The position numbers and the translations under genes were made by a program. Under the pieces are notes generated by a model, which did no database searches, was not told where the DNA came from, and saw nothing but the letters and a program-made list of their open reading frames with translations. From assembly GCA_031546845.1 (NCBI GenBank), contig JAVBJT010000038.1:1-64000 (forward strand): DNA of 64,000 nucleotides. Direction: 5' to 3'. Position 1 is the first letter of the stretch. Each line of letters starts with the position of its first letter. Shown here piece after piece: positions 1-9,662 of the stretch. The stretch comes from Azoarcus sp031546845. Lineage in GTDB: Bacteria > Pseudomonadota > Gammaproteobacteria > Burkholderiales > Rhodocyclaceae.

Positions 1-2
1 AA

Positions 3-761
3 TGGCAGGCGCAGACCGACACCGCGAAGAAGGTTATCGCTTTCCTGCAGAACGAAATGGGCGTGAAGAAGATCCGCTTCCCGGTAACCTCCGGCATCGG
101 CATCAAGCCCATTTCCAAGGAAGGCACCACCAGCCTGGTGCGCGCCGCGATGAAGTACGCCATCGAAAACGATCGCAAGAGCGTCACGCTGGTGCACCAA
201 GGCAACATCATGAAGTTCACGGAAGGCGCCTTCCGTGACTGGGGCTACGAACTGGCCAAAACCGAGTTCGGTGCCACGGAGAAGGATGGCGGCCCGTGGT
301 GCGCGTTCAAGAACCCGAAGACTGGCCGCGAAATCATCGTCAAGGATGTCATTGCCGACGCCTTTCTGCAGCAAATTCTGCTGCGTCCGGCCGAATACGA
401 TGTGATCGCCTGCTGCAACCTCAACGGCGACTACATCTCCGACGCCTTGGCGGCGCAAGTCGGCGGCATTGGCATCGCCCCCGGCGCGAATATCTCCGAC
501 TTCTACGCCTGCTTCGAAGCCACTCACGGTACCGCGCCGAAATACGCCGGCCTCGACAAGGTCAATCCGGGTTCGCTGATTCTTTCCGCCGAAATGATGC
601 TGCGCCACCTTGGCTGGAAGGAAGCGGCCGACCTGGTCATCAAATCGATGGAAGCCGCCATTGGCGACAAAGTCGTGACCTACGACTTCGCCCGCCTGAT
701 GGAAGGCGCCACCGAAGTCAGTTGCTCCGCCTTCGGCGATGCGATGATCGCGCGCATGTGA
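3..761 (+). CDS. icd: Isocitrate dehydrogenase (NADP+), 3' portion
   Basis: The window opens inside this gene, so only about 252 C-terminal residues are visible. The enzyme oxidatively decarboxylates isocitrate to 2-oxoglutarate in the TCA cycle. The frame carries the family signature NLNGDYISDALAAQVGG (metal and substrate loop) and, about 40 residues later, HGTAPKYAG. The Lys-Tyr pair in that motif corresponds to the NADP-selecting K344/Y345 of E. coli Icd, so the cofactor is inferred to be NADP. The end of the protein (AFGDAMIARM) is typical of the bacterial dimeric enzyme. The gene faces the minus-strand GumN-like gene across a shared terminator. Confidence 0.96.
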   Translation, partial: WQAQTDTAKKVIAFLQNEMGVKKIRFPVTSGIGIKPISKEGTTSLVRAAMKYAIENDRKSVTLVHQGNIMKFTEGAFRDWGYELAKTEFGATEKDGGPWCAFKNPKTGREIIVKDVIADAFLQQILLRPAEYDVIACCNLNGDYISDALAAQVGGIGIAPGANISDFYACFEATHGTAPKYAGLDKVNPGSLILSAEMMLRHLGWKEAADLVIKSMEAAIGDKVVTYDFARLMEGATEVSCSAFGDAMIARM

Positions 762-802
762 TACGCCACGCGTAGCGGCCTGCACAGTTGCCGCGGCACG
801 AA

Positions 803-833
803 AAAAACCGCCGTTGAAAAACGGCGGTTTTTG
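803..833 (+). terminator. Rho-independent terminator, probably bidirectional
   Basis: A 12-bp stem (AAAACCGCCGTT / AACGGCGGTTTT) closes a GAAA tetraloop and is flanked by A and T runs on both sides. It lies 42 bases after the icd stop and between convergent genes, so it can serve icd on the plus strand and the GumN-like gene on the minus strand. Confidence 0.9.
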
Positions 834-896
834 TTTGAATAATCGGAAAACAACAGCAGCCCTCTCCGGCTCCCCCGCAGCCATATCCCGGCACCG

Positions 897-1811
897 CTAC
901 GGTCTTTCGGAGGTCTTTAGCTGACGAACCTTGAAGCCTTGCCGAGCAAGCAGCGCGGGAATCGAATCGCGACCGACGAGGTGGCCGCTTCCAACGACAA
1001 CAAAAGCCGGTTCACCTTTACGTGCCAGCCTGGCAATCGATTCACTCATCCTGCGGTTACGCTGACCGTACATCGCTTCTGTGAATGACTCGCTTGAGGG
1101 GCTGATCTGCTCCGCTTTCTGGAGTGTTTCCTCCAAACGTTCGGCGTCACCTGCCTGCCAGGCAGCAACCATCTCTCCAAGCACTTCGTTCAACGATCCG
1201 TCGTCCACCGCCGCCATTATGGCGCGCAAGCCATTTAACGAATCGGCGCGGCTACCGGCATTGAGCGCTCGCACCTGTTGCTCGGCCGTCTCAAGCTCCA
1301 CCAGGCGCTTACCGCCCCTCTTTGCCCGATCGAGAAAGTGAAGATCCGTCCCGTAGAGTGGGAGCAACCCCACCCGCTGCGCGGCCGCGAACGTCACCAT
1401 GAGGCTGGCGATATTCGGCGTGAGCCTTTCCATCGCCGACTCCGGCATTTCCAAAGCCTGGAGTTGGCGCTTCAAGCTGCCCCATTCGGCCTCGCTCAGA
1501 TCGAACCGCAGATTCCCGCCACCCTCGTCGTTTTGAAACAGCGCCGCGGCCACTCCAGGCTGTGTCGGGTCAAGCTCGACCGCCAAGACAGCGGCCTTGG
1601 AAAATCGCGCTTCGACAGCCCTTGGTAACGGGAAACAGTCCACCCGGCATAGATGCACCGAACCGAAAAGCCAGACCGGCGCGGAACCGCCCGTGACCTC
1701 CCAAAGCAGCACATCGGCCCACGCCCACGGTGTGGCGCAAAACAACGCAAGCAACAACAGCCCGCCGCACAAACGCCGGTACCAGCCTGCAAGCCTCATC
1801 TTCCCGTTCAA
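897..1811 (-). CDS. TraB/GumN family protein
   Basis: A 304-residue exported protein. The N-terminus has a basic start, a hydrophobic core (GGLLLLALFCATPWAWA) and a likely signal-peptidase site after AWA, so it probably acts in the periplasm. The mature part begins with WEVTG followed by GSVHLC, and near the end has GSGHLVG. These paired Gly-Ser-x-His segments are the hallmark of the TraB/GumN (TIKI-like) fold, a putative metalloprotease family. Its substrate in bacteria is unknown. It is the last gene of the minus-strand block and is separated from purA by about 100 bases. Confidence 0.85.
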   Translation of the reverse strand: MNGKMRLAGWYRRLCGGLLLLALFCATPWAWADVLLWEVTGGSAPVWLFGSVHLCRVDCFPLPRAVEARFSKAAVLAVELDPTQPGVAAALFQNDEGGGNLRFDLSEAEWGSLKRQLQALEMPESAMERLTPNIASLMVTFAAAQRVGLLPLYGTDLHFLDRAKRGGKRLVELETAEQQVRALNAGSRADSLNGLRAIMAAVDDGSLNEVLGEMVAAWQAGDAERLEETLQKAEQISPSSESFTEAMYGQRNRRMSESIARLARKGEPAFVVVGSGHLVGRDSIPALLARQGFKVRQLKTSERP

Positions 1812-1917
1812 CGCTTCCCCTCAACTCACACGGCTACCCGGCACAGCGGCGACTTGGCATATCAACCGATTGCAAGCTCTCGCCTCGACGACAGCGTGGC
1901 GCGAAGATCAGGCCGGC

Positions 1918-3228
1918 TCAAGCACCGAACGGATGGCGGCGCAGGATGGTTTCGTCGCGCTCGGGACCGGTGGAAATCACGTCGATCGGAATTTCACAAA
2001 TTTCCTCGATCCGGTGCAAGTAAGCGCGCGCTTCCTGCGGCAGCGCATCCCAACTGCGCGCACCGTAGGTCGTACCGCTCCAGCCAGCCATGATTTCGTA
2101 AATCGGCTCGCAACGCGTCACTTCCTCCGACCCCATCGGCAGTAGGTCGATCCGCTTGCCATCGAGCAGATAACCGGTGCACAGTTTCAGCTCATTCAGG
2201 CCGTCGAGCACGTCAAGCTTGGTGATGCACAGACCGGTTACGCCGTTGATGATGATCGAGCGCTTCAAGGCCGCCAGATCAAGCCAGCCGCAGCGGCGCT
2301 TGCGCCCGGTGACGGTACCGAACTCGCGCCCCTTGACGGACATCTGCGTTCCTGGCAAACCGGTGGTTTCAATATCCAGTTCGGTTGGGAACGGGCCACC
2401 GCCAACGCGGGTACAGTAAGCCTTGGTAATGCCAAGCACGTAATGCAACCTGCCCGGGCCGACCCCCGAACCGGCCGCGGCCTGCCCCGCCACACAGTTG
2501 CTCGATGTGACGAAGGGATACGTGCCGTGGTCGATATCGAGCAAGGTTCCTTGTGCGCCCTCGAACAACAGACTGCCACCGGCCTTGTTGACCGCATACA
2601 GTTCGGCGGAAACGTCGGCCACCATCGGCAGAATCTCCGCCGCATCAGCCATGGCCTGATCGAAGACCGCCTGAAATTCGACCGCCTCGGCGCCAAGATG
2701 ATGAACGAGAACGAAATTGTGGTATTCGAGGTTGGCCTTTAGCTTCTCGGCAAAACGGGCGCGATCGAACAAGTCATACACCCGCAACGCGCGGCGGGCG
2801 ACCTTGTCCTCATACGTCGGGCCAATGCCCTTGCCAGTGGTGCCGATTTTATCGCTATCCGCCTTGGCGGCCTCGCGGGCGCGATCGAGCGCGGCGTGAT
2901 AGCCAAGAATCAACGGACAGCCCGGGCTGATGCGCAAGCGCTCGCGAACCTGAATACCACCCGCCTCAAGCGTGCGAATTTCGGCCAGCAGGTGGTGAAT
3001 ATCGAGCACCACACCATTGCCGATGTAGCACGCGACACCCGCGCGCACGATGCCGGAGGGCACCAGATTAAGTTTGTACTCGTCGCGCCCGATCACCAGC
3101 GTATGACCGGCATTGTGCCCGCCTTGAAAACGCACCACGCCACGAGCATGATCAGTCAACCAATCGACGATTTTCCCTTTACCTTCGTCACCCCATTGCG
3201 TACCGACGATCACTACATTCTTTGCCAT
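1918..3228 (-). CDS. purA: Adenylosuccinate synthetase
   Basis: 436 residues, the usual length. It joins IMP and aspartate using GTP to make adenylosuccinate, the first committed step to AMP. The N-terminus shows the P-loop variant GTQWGDEGKGK, then FQGGHNAGHT with the catalytic His, and later a GTTGKGIGP segment that contacts IMP. GTYPFVTSSN and the RKRRCGWLDL region complete the family pattern. The start lies five bases downstream of the hisZ stop, so purA and hisZ are almost certainly co-transcribed, as in many betaproteobacteria. Confidence 0.98.
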   Translation of the reverse strand: MAKNVVIVGTQWGDEGKGKIVDWLTDHARGVVRFQGGHNAGHTLVIGRDEYKLNLVPSGIVRAGVACYIGNGVVLDIHHLLAEIRTLEAGGIQVRERLRISPGCPLILGYHAALDRAREAAKADSDKIGTTGKGIGPTYEDKVARRALRVYDLFDRARFAEKLKANLEYHNFVLVHHLGAEAVEFQAVFDQAMADAAEILPMVADVSAELYAVNKAGGSLLFEGAQGTLLDIDHGTYPFVTSSNCVAGQAAAGSGVGPGRLHYVLGITKAYCTRVGGGPFPTELDIETTGLPGTQMSVKGREFGTVTGRKRRCGWLDLAALKRSIIINGVTGLCITKLDVLDGLNELKLCTGYLLDGKRIDLLPMGSEEVTRCEPIYEIMAGWSGTTYGARSWDALPQEARAYLHRIEEICEIPIDVISTGPERDETILRRHPFGA

Positions 3229-3233
3229 CGTGC

Positions 3234-4391
3234 TTATTCCTCTTGAAGCGCTTCAACCATCCAGCGGTCGTTTCGCAGCACCAATCGCCGGTCGCAACCG
3301 GCTTCGCGCCATGTTCCGTCATGCCCCGGCAAGGCGGCCACGACAATTTCACCACGCGCGCGCAAATCATCGATCGCCGCCGCAAGCGCGGCATCGTTCA
3401 GCAGCGGCGCAAGAACCCCCTTCGCAGCAACCTGCCCCCCCGGCAAGCGTAGCGCCAATTCACGCAGATCGAGGCTGAACCCCACTGCCGGCCTGGCACG
3501 ACCAAAAGCCTGACCAACATGATCGTAGCGGCCACCGAACGCCACGGCAGCGGGCGAGCCACCGCCATAAGCGGCAAAAACAACACCGCTGTGGTAGTGA
3601 TAGCCACGCAAATCGGCCAAATCGAAACTGATCGGCAGGTCGGCCAGCGAACAGGCCACACGTCGCAAATCATCCAGCGCGGCATCGACCTGCGCATCTC
3701 GCGGCAGTTGCCGTGCGGCGGTTTCGATCACTTCCGCGCCACCATAGAGCTGCGGTAGCAGCAACAGCGCGGCACGCGCCGGCTCGGGGACATCGCCAAG
3801 TGCATCGCGCAATCCCGGCACATCCTTGGCCTGCAGCAAATCGAACAATGCTTCCTCACGCCCCGGCATCAACCCGGCTCGCGCCGCGAGGGCGTGAAAA
3901 AGGCCGACATGGCCGATATCGATACGCGTTGCCGGCACGTCCGCCTGCCGCATGACTTCGGCAAGCAGGCGCAGGATTTCGATGTCCGCCTCCAGCCCGG
4001 CATGGCCGTACAGCTCAGCGCCGAGCTGCAGCGGCTCGCGCGTCGCCGTCACCGACGACGGCAACGTATGCAGCACACTGCCGCAATAGCACAGGCGCGA
4101 AACACCGCCGCGATTGAGCAGATGCGCATCGATGCGCGTCACCTGCGGCGTCATGTCGGCGCGCACGCCCATGGTGCGACCGGAAAGCTGATCGACAAGC
4201 TTGAAGGTACGCAGGCCGAGATCCTGCCCCGCGCCGGTCACGAGCGAATCGAGATATTCCAACATGGGCGGCATCACCAATTGGTAACCGCGAACACGAA
4301 ACACGTCGAGCAGTTTTCGCCTCAAGGCTTCGAGTCTGGCGGCCTCGGGCGGCAGCGCGTCCTGAATATGATCTGGCAATACCCAGCGCAT
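3234..4391 (-). CDS. hisZ: ATP phosphoribosyltransferase regulatory subunit HisZ
   Basis: 385 residues resembling the catalytic core of histidyl-tRNA synthetase without its anticodon-binding domain. It begins with the typical MRWVLPDHIQDALP and contains class-II-like motifs (FKLVDQLSGRTMGVRADMTPQ and a GGRYDHVG segment). HisZ pairs with the short form of HisG to start histidine synthesis and confers feedback inhibition. The bona fide hisS is also in this window (11440-12744), so this copy is not the tRNA synthetase. It sits between a DUF2065 gene and purA. Confidence 0.96.
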   Translation of the reverse strand: MRWVLPDHIQDALPPEAARLEALRRKLLDVFRVRGYQLVMPPMLEYLDSLVTGAGQDLGLRTFKLVDQLSGRTMGVRADMTPQVTRIDAHLLNRGGVSRLCYCGSVLHTLPSSVTATREPLQLGAELYGHAGLEADIEILRLLAEVMRQADVPATRIDIGHVGLFHALAARAGLMPGREEALFDLLQAKDVPGLRDALGDVPEPARAALLLLPQLYGGAEVIETAARQLPRDAQVDAALDDLRRVACSLADLPISFDLADLRGYHYHSGVVFAAYGGGSPAAVAFGGRYDHVGQAFGRARPAVGFSLDLRELALRLPGGQVAAKGVLAPLLNDAALAAAIDDLRARGEIVVAALPGHDGTWREAGCDRRLVLRNDRWMVEALQEE

Positions 4392-4407
4392 GGAAATGAT
4401 GGAAAAC

Positions 4408-4593
4408 TCAGTGAAAAACGTAGAGAAAGATCATGCCAAGCAGCATGGAGGAAAGGCCGATGAATCGTATCTGCCCATCGGCCATCTGGGCAAGGCGAAG
4501 AAAAGTCTCCCGCCAGGCGGCAGGAGCGACGAAGGGAAGAATGCCTTCGATGATCAGCATCAGCGCAAAAGCAGTCAGCAGTGAGTTGACCAT
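4408..4593 (-). CDS. DUF2065 family small membrane protein
   Basis: 61 residues with two hydrophobic helices (LLTAFALMLIIEGILPFVAP and IGLSSMLLGMIFLYVF) separated by a short basic loop. The length, the EGILPFVAP segment and the position directly after hflC match the DUF2065 family, which recurs at hflKC-hisZ loci in proteobacteria. Its function is unknown. The location suggests a small inner-membrane partner of the HflKC complex, but that is only inference. Confidence 0.85.
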   Translation of the reverse strand: MVNSLLTAFALMLIIEGILPFVAPAAWRETFLRLAQMADGQIRFIGLSSMLLGMIFLYVFH

Positions 4594-4611
4594 CGAAAGG
4601 CCATCGAAGAA

Positions 4612-5493
4612 TTAATTTTTCCGCGCCCCTCCGGCGCTCTTCATGAATTTGAAGAAATCCGAACTCGGGTCCAGCACAAGCACGTCATCCTTACCGTCGA
4701 AACTGCCACGGTAGGCTTCGAGGCTGCGATAAAACGAGTAGAACTCTGGACTTTGGCCGAATGCGTCGGCATAGATCGCGGTCGCCTTGGCATCGCCCTC
4801 GCCCTTGATCTGTTGTGCTTCGCGATAGGCTTCGGCAACGATCACCTCGCGCTGGCGGTCGGCGTCGGCACGAATCTTCTCGGCCTCGGCAGCGCCCTGC
4901 GAACGCAATTCATTGGCGACCCGCTTACGCTCCGCTTCCATCCGGCGATACACCGAATCGGACACCTCGGTCGGCAGATCGACCCGTTTGATGCGCACGT
5001 CGAGAATCTGCACGCCGATCTTGCGCGCATCCTGGTCGGCCTTGGCGCGCATGTCTTCCATGATCTGATCGCGCGCGCCGGACACCACATCGTTCACCGT
5101 GCGCTTGCCGAACTCCTCGCGCAGACCGGCATTCACCGTTTGCGACAAACGGGTGCGCGCGCGCGCCTCGTCGCCGGCCACCGATTCGTAATACAACCGA
5201 GGCTCAATGATGCGCCACTTGAAGAAGAGATCGACCAGTACGTTCTTCTTCTCGGAGGTGATGAAACGCTCCGGCTCCGCCGTATCCATGGTCAGAATGC
5301 GCTTGTCGAAATAGCGCACGTTCTGGAGCAGGGGTATTTTGACGTTGAGACCGGGCTCATCGATGATTTGCTTGACTTCGCCAAGCTGAAAGACAATCGC
5401 ATATTCGCGCTGATCGACGGTGAACAGCGACGTCGAAACGAGTACAACGACAAACAGCAAAATACTGCCGATCAAGGGCATTTTGTTGCTCAT
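4612..5493 (-). CDS. hflC: FtsH protease modulator HflC
   Basis: 293 residues: one N-terminal membrane anchor (about residues 7-25) followed by a periplasmic SPFH/band-7 domain and a charged helical region rich in Ala, Glu and Arg (about 175-240). HflC assembles with HflK into a large membrane cage that encloses FtsH and modulates its proteolysis of membrane and regulatory proteins. The stop of hflK overlaps its start (ATGA-type), which shows translational coupling. Confidence 0.97.
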   Translation of the reverse strand: MSNKMPLIGSILLFVVVLVSTSLFTVDQREYAIVFQLGEVKQIIDEPGLNVKIPLLQNVRYFDKRILTMDTAEPERFITSEKKNVLVDLFFKWRIIEPRLYYESVAGDEARARTRLSQTVNAGLREEFGKRTVNDVVSGARDQIMEDMRAKADQDARKIGVQILDVRIKRVDLPTEVSDSVYRRMEAERKRVANELRSQGAAEAEKIRADADRQREVIVAEAYREAQQIKGEGDAKATAIYADAFGQSPEFYSFYRSLEAYRGSFDGKDDVLVLDPSSDFFKFMKSAGGARKN

Positions 5494-6761
5494 TATCGTT
5501 CTCCCCGCTCACGGTTGCGCATCAGATCGCGATTCCGCGGATCGGTACTCGTACCGCTGCTCGGCGGTGTGGACGCGCCATGTGCCTCCGGCGTCGGCAG
5601 GGCGATGGCGGAACCGCCTCCCGAAGCAGACGACTGAAGCAACTTGTCCAACGGCAAAAGCATCAAGTTACCGTTGCCCTTGGCGTCGATCATGACCTTC
5701 GAGGTATTAGACAGAACCTGCTGCATGGTGTCGATATACAGGCGCTCACGCGTCACTTCCGGGGCGCGCCGGTATTCGGTCAGCACCTGATTGAAGCGGC
5801 TGGCTTCACCTTCGGCGTTGGCAACGATTTTCGCGCGATAGCCGCTGGCTTCTTCGAGAAGACGCGACGCGGTACCGCGCGCACGCGGGACAACCTCGTT
5901 GGCATACGCCTCGCCCTCGCTCTTTTGCCGTTCGCGATCCTGCCCGGCCTTCACCGCGTCGTCGAACGCGGCTTGCACCTGCTCCGGCGGCTGAGCGTTC
6001 TGCATCGTCACACGGCTGATCTGGATACCGGTTTCGTAACGGTCAAGAATCCGCTGCATCGACGCCAGCGCGTCCACGGCGATTTGCTCGCGCCCCTCGT
6101 ACAACACGAAATCCATGCGGCTCTTGCCGACCAACTCGCGCATCGCGGTTTCCGCAACCTGCCCGACCGATTCGTCCGGATTACGGTTGTTGAATACGTA
6201 TTTTTCCGGGCTGTTGAGCACATACTGCACGGCAAACTGGATGTTGATGATGTTCTCGTCATCGGTCAGCATTAACGATTCGCGCAATAGCTTGTTCCGC
6301 TCCGAGCCGCGATAACCGACCTCCACCGTGCGTACGCCGGTGAAATCGACGATCTCATGGCTTTCCAGCGGGTAGGGCAAACGCCAATGCAAGCCAGGCT
6401 CGGTCGTCTCGGCGAATTTGCCCAGGCGCAGCACGACGCCGCGCTGATTGGCATCGACGGTGTAAAAGCCGCTCGCGGCCCAGATCAGCAGGACCAGCAC
6501 GATCAAAATACCGATGCCGCCACCGAACTGCTTGGACGAAAAACCCGGCAGATCCGGTCCACCGCCTTGCCGGCCGCCCCCGGAGCCGCCTTCGCGCCTC
6601 TGGCGTTTGCCGCCGAACAGTTCGGAAAGACGACGGTTGAGGTCTTGCCAGACTTCTTCCAGGTCGGGAGGACCTTGCTTGCCACCACGGCCATTTTCGC
6701 CGCGGTCGCCCCGATCCCCCTTGTCGCCCTGACCACCCCAGCGCGGGTCGTTTAAAGACAT
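5493..6761 (-). CDS. hflK: FtsH protease modulator HflK
   Basis: 422 residues. The first 80 or so are Gly- and charge-rich with low complexity (GGQGDKGDRGDRGENGRGG and similar), typical of HflK N-termini. A transmembrane helix follows (GIGILIVLVLLIWAASGFY), then the SPFH domain (VDANQRGVVLRLGKFAET) and a long helical tract. It is the partner of HflC in the FtsH-associated cage. It ends overlapping hflC and starts 11 bases after the hflX stop. Confidence 0.97.
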   Translation of the reverse strand: MSLNDPRWGGQGDKGDRGDRGENGRGGKQGPPDLEEVWQDLNRRLSELFGGKRQRREGGSGGGRQGGGPDLPGFSSKQFGGGIGILIVLVLLIWAASGFYTVDANQRGVVLRLGKFAETTEPGLHWRLPYPLESHEIVDFTGVRTVEVGYRGSERNKLLRESLMLTDDENIINIQFAVQYVLNSPEKYVFNNRNPDESVGQVAETAMRELVGKSRMDFVLYEGREQIAVDALASMQRILDRYETGIQISRVTMQNAQPPEQVQAAFDDAVKAGQDRERQKSEGEAYANEVVPRARGTASRLLEEASGYRAKIVANAEGEASRFNQVLTEYRRAPEVTRERLYIDTMQQVLSNTSKVMIDAKGNGNLMLLPLDKLLQSSASGGGSAIALPTPEAHGASTPPSSGTSTDPRNRDLMRNRERGER

Positions 6762-6772
6762 GAGAACGCCTG

Positions 6773-7930
6773 TTATCCCTGTTGTACTGGAAGTTTGTCC
6801 ACAACATCCGGCATGCTGCCGGCATGGACGATCCGATGCGCTGTTTCGGCCAGCGCGCCTCGCAGAAGACCGAGCCCTTCGCCCGTTCTCGCGCTCAAAA
6901 AAACGCGTTTGATTCTATCACAGTCGCCCCTCTCGACCGCCGCCGCGGCCTGAGTCAAGTCGATCTTGTTCCAAATCATGATCTGCTCCACGTCCGCCGC
7001 GCCGATTTCGGCTAAAACCTGATTCACCGCTGCAATCTGCGCATTTCGATCCTCGCTGGCGGAATCGACCACATGCAACAGCACGTCGGCCTGCGCGGTT
7101 TCTTCCAGCGTGGCGCGAAACGCCGCCACCAAGGCATGCGGCAGATCGCGGATGAATCCGACTGTGTCGGACAGTACAACGTTCCCACCCTCCACATAGA
7201 AGCGGCGCGAAGTCGTATCGAGCGTGGCGAAAAGCTGGTCGGCGGCATAGCTACCGGCCTTGGTCAGCGCATTGAACAGCGTCGATTTACCCGCATTGGT
7301 ATAGCCGACGAGGGAAACGGACAGCGCATCGCGCCGTTCACGTGCACGCCGCCGCACCCGCCGCTGCTTTTCCAGTTGGGTAAGACGCGTCTTCAGCAGC
7401 TTGACGCGATTACCCAACAACCGGCGGTCGGTTTCAAGCTGGGTTTCGCCCGGCCCGCGCAGACCGATCCCGCCTTTTTGCCGCTCAAGGTGAGTCCAGC
7501 CGCGCACAAGGCGGGTCGACAAATGCTGAAGCTGCGCCAGTTCAACCTGCAACTTGCCTTCATGGCTGCGCGCGCGTAACGCGAAGATGTCGAGAATCAA
7601 CGCGGTGCGATCGATGACACGGCACGCCAACTCACGTTCGAGGTTGCGCTGCTGCCCTGGAGACAAGGTGTGATTGAAAATCACCAAGTCCGCATCGTGG
7701 ACGCGCAGGGCCTCGCCGATCTCGGCAACCTTACCTCGGCCAGCAAACAGAGCCGGATCCGGCGCTGCGCGCCGGCCCTGTACAACCGTCTGGACAACCG
7801 CGCCGGCACTGCTCGCAAGCAGTTCGAGTTCGGACAAGCATTCCGCAATGGCACCCTGGCCGAAATCCAACTGGACGAGTACCGCCCGCTCGCCGGTTTC
7901 GGGCCGCTCAAACATAGCGAACGGCCACAC
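6773..7930 (-). CDS. hflX: GTPase HflX (ribosome rescue/splitting factor)
   Basis: 385 residues. An N-terminal HflX domain containing the glycine-rich LFAGRGKVAEI and a conserved segment around GPGETQLETDRR precedes a GTPase domain with P-loop GYTNAGKST, switch residues ATLDTTSRR, G3 DTVGFI and G4 NKID. HflX binds the 50S subunit and splits stalled 70S ribosomes under stress. It lies between hfq and hflK, the classical hfq-hflX-hflKC order. Confidence 0.97.
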   Translation of the reverse strand: MWPFAMFERPETGERAVLVQLDFGQGAIAECLSELELLASSAGAVVQTVVQGRRAAPDPALFAGRGKVAEIGEALRVHDADLVIFNHTLSPGQQRNLERELACRVIDRTALILDIFALRARSHEGKLQVELAQLQHLSTRLVRGWTHLERQKGGIGLRGPGETQLETDRRLLGNRVKLLKTRLTQLEKQRRVRRRARERRDALSVSLVGYTNAGKSTLFNALTKAGSYAADQLFATLDTTSRRFYVEGGNVVLSDTVGFIRDLPHALVAAFRATLEETAQADVLLHVVDSASEDRNAQIAAVNQVLAEIGAADVEQIMIWNKIDLTQAAAAVERGDCDRIKRVFLSARTGEGLGLLRGALAETAHRIVHAGSMPDVVDKLPVQQG

Positions 7931-7960
7931 CCGGAACTAACCGCCGACGCACAACGGCAT

Positions 7961-8206
7961 TCAGTTTCCGCCCTCGCCATTTTCCTGCTGCTGGATCGCG
8001 ATCGGCCGCGACGGCACTACGGTGGAAATGGCGTGCTTGTAGACCATTTGCGTCACGGTATTTTTCAGCAACACAACGTACTGATCGAAGGACTCGATCT
8101 GCCCCTGGAGTTTGATGCCATTCACAAGATAAATGGATACCGGAACATGCTCCCGGCGCAAGGTGTTCAGAAATGGGTCTTGTAAAAGTTGCCCTTTGTT
8201 GCTCAT
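7961..8206 (-). CDS. hfq: RNA chaperone Hfq
   Basis: 81 residues of a compact Sm-like protein. Visible features are the Q-L-Q-D-P-F-L segment that lines the proximal face (GQLLQDPFLNTLRREHVPV), the Sm1 strand region with VNGIKLQGQIESFDQYVVLL, and the Sm2 motif YKHAISTVVPSR. The hexamer promotes sRNA-mRNA pairing. The short acidic/Gln C-terminal tail is normal for betaproteobacteria. It is followed by hflX after 30 bases. Confidence 0.99.
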   Translation of the reverse strand: MSNKGQLLQDPFLNTLRREHVPVSIYLVNGIKLQGQIESFDQYVVLLKNTVTQMVYKHAISTVVPSRPIAIQQQENGEGGN

Positions 8207-8316
8207 GGTCGAACCTCGTTACTTACGTTGATGTGGATTAGGGATGTATCAAACTCTCTTCTGCATCGCACAACACAGTATCCGACACATACTGCGGCGC
8301 CTCGTTCCCATCATGC

Positions 8317-9645
8317 TCAAAGCTTGCTCGCATAAGGGTTGTGCGCGGTGCGAAACTGGATTCTCAGGGGCGTCCCCTGCAATTTGAACGCCTCCATGAA
8401 AGTACGTTCGAGAAAACGGACATACGCGGCGGGAATATCGTCCAGCGCGTTGCCATGTATCACGATGATCGGGGGATTTGTTCCCCCCTGGTGCGCATAG
8501 CGCAACTTGGGCCGGGCGGTGCCGTGGCGTGGCGGCGCTTGCTTGGCGACCGCGGCCTGCATCGTTCGCGTCAGCCGTGGCGTGGACAGATTGGCCATCG
8601 CCGCAGCGTAGGCGGCATCGACCGATTTGAGCAGTGCTGCGATGCCCTCGGCTTTCAATGCGGAAATCTGATGCAGACGCGCGAAGGACAGAAAAGCCAA
8701 CTTGCGCGTAATGTCTTCCTTCAAGCGCTGGCGGCGATAATCGTCCACCGCGTCCCACTTGTTGATCGCTAGCACCAAGGCACGTCCGGCATCGAGGATG
8801 AAGCCGGCGATATGGGCATCCTGCTCGGAAATATCCTGTGCGGCATCGAGCACCAACACGACCACGTTGGCCCCTTCGATGGCTTGCAGGGTCTTGATCA
8901 CGGAAAATTTCTCGACCGCCTCGAAAACCTTGCCGCGCCGTCTCAATCCGGCGGTGTCGATCAGCGTGTAATGCTTTCCGCCACGCTCGAACGGAATCGA
9001 AATCGCATCGCGTGTCGTGCCCGGCAAATCGAACGCGATAACACGCTCCTCGCCAAGCAGGGTATTGACCAAGGTGGATTTACCTACATTGGGCCGCCCG
9101 ACGATCGCCACCTTGGGACCGGCATCGGCATCATCGGCCTCGTCCTCGTCGCGCGGGAATGGCGCCAGCACAAGCTCAACGAGTTGCTTCACGCCATCGC
9201 CGTGCGCGGCCGACACTGCCAGCGGATCACCCAGGCCAAGTGCATGAAAATCCGCCTCAACCATCGCGCGTTCGATGCCCTCGGATTTATTCACGACCAG
9301 ATAAACCGGCCGCCCCGCACGGCGCAGGCGCTCGGCAATCTGCTCATCGTGGGGCGTTCTTCCGGCGCGGCCATCGACCAGGAACAGCAACACATCGGCC
9401 TCGGCGATCGCCTGCTCGGCCTGCCGCGCCATCTCGTGCATGATTCCGTCCTTGGCAACGGGATCGAAGCCAGCGGTATCGACGACAAGGTAGGGGCGGT
9501 CGCCAACACGGCCCAGGCCGTAATGCCGATCGCGGGTCAGTCCCGGCTGATCGGCGACAAGCGCATCGCGTGTCCTGGTGAGACGATTGAACAAGGTCGA
9601 CTTGCCGACATTGGGCCGCCCGACAAGAACGAGGGTAGGATTCAC
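8317..9645 (-). CDS. der: Ribosome biogenesis GTPase Der (EngA)
   Basis: 442 residues with two tandem GTPase domains, each with its own P-loop (GRPNVGKSTLFN near residue 8 and GRPNVGKSTLVN near residue 183), and a C-terminal KH-like domain ending in FRTAHNPYA. Der is essential for 50S maturation. It follows bamB by 17 bases in the conserved hisS-yfgM-bamB-der order. Confidence 0.98.
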   Translation of the reverse strand: MNPTLVLVGRPNVGKSTLFNRLTRTRDALVADQPGLTRDRHYGLGRVGDRPYLVVDTAGFDPVAKDGIMHEMARQAEQAIAEADVLLFLVDGRAGRTPHDEQIAERLRRAGRPVYLVVNKSEGIERAMVEADFHALGLGDPLAVSAAHGDGVKQLVELVLAPFPRDEDEADDADAGPKVAIVGRPNVGKSTLVNTLLGEERVIAFDLPGTTRDAISIPFERGGKHYTLIDTAGLRRRGKVFEAVEKFSVIKTLQAIEGANVVVLVLDAAQDISEQDAHIAGFILDAGRALVLAINKWDAVDDYRRQRLKEDITRKLAFLSFARLHQISALKAEGIAALLKSVDAAYAAAMANLSTPRLTRTMQAAVAKQAPPRHGTARPKLRYAHQGGTNPPIIVIHGNALDDIPAAYVRFLERTFMEAFKLQGTPLRIQFRTAHNPYASKL

Positions 9646-9662
9646 TTGCGCGTGCCTGTGTT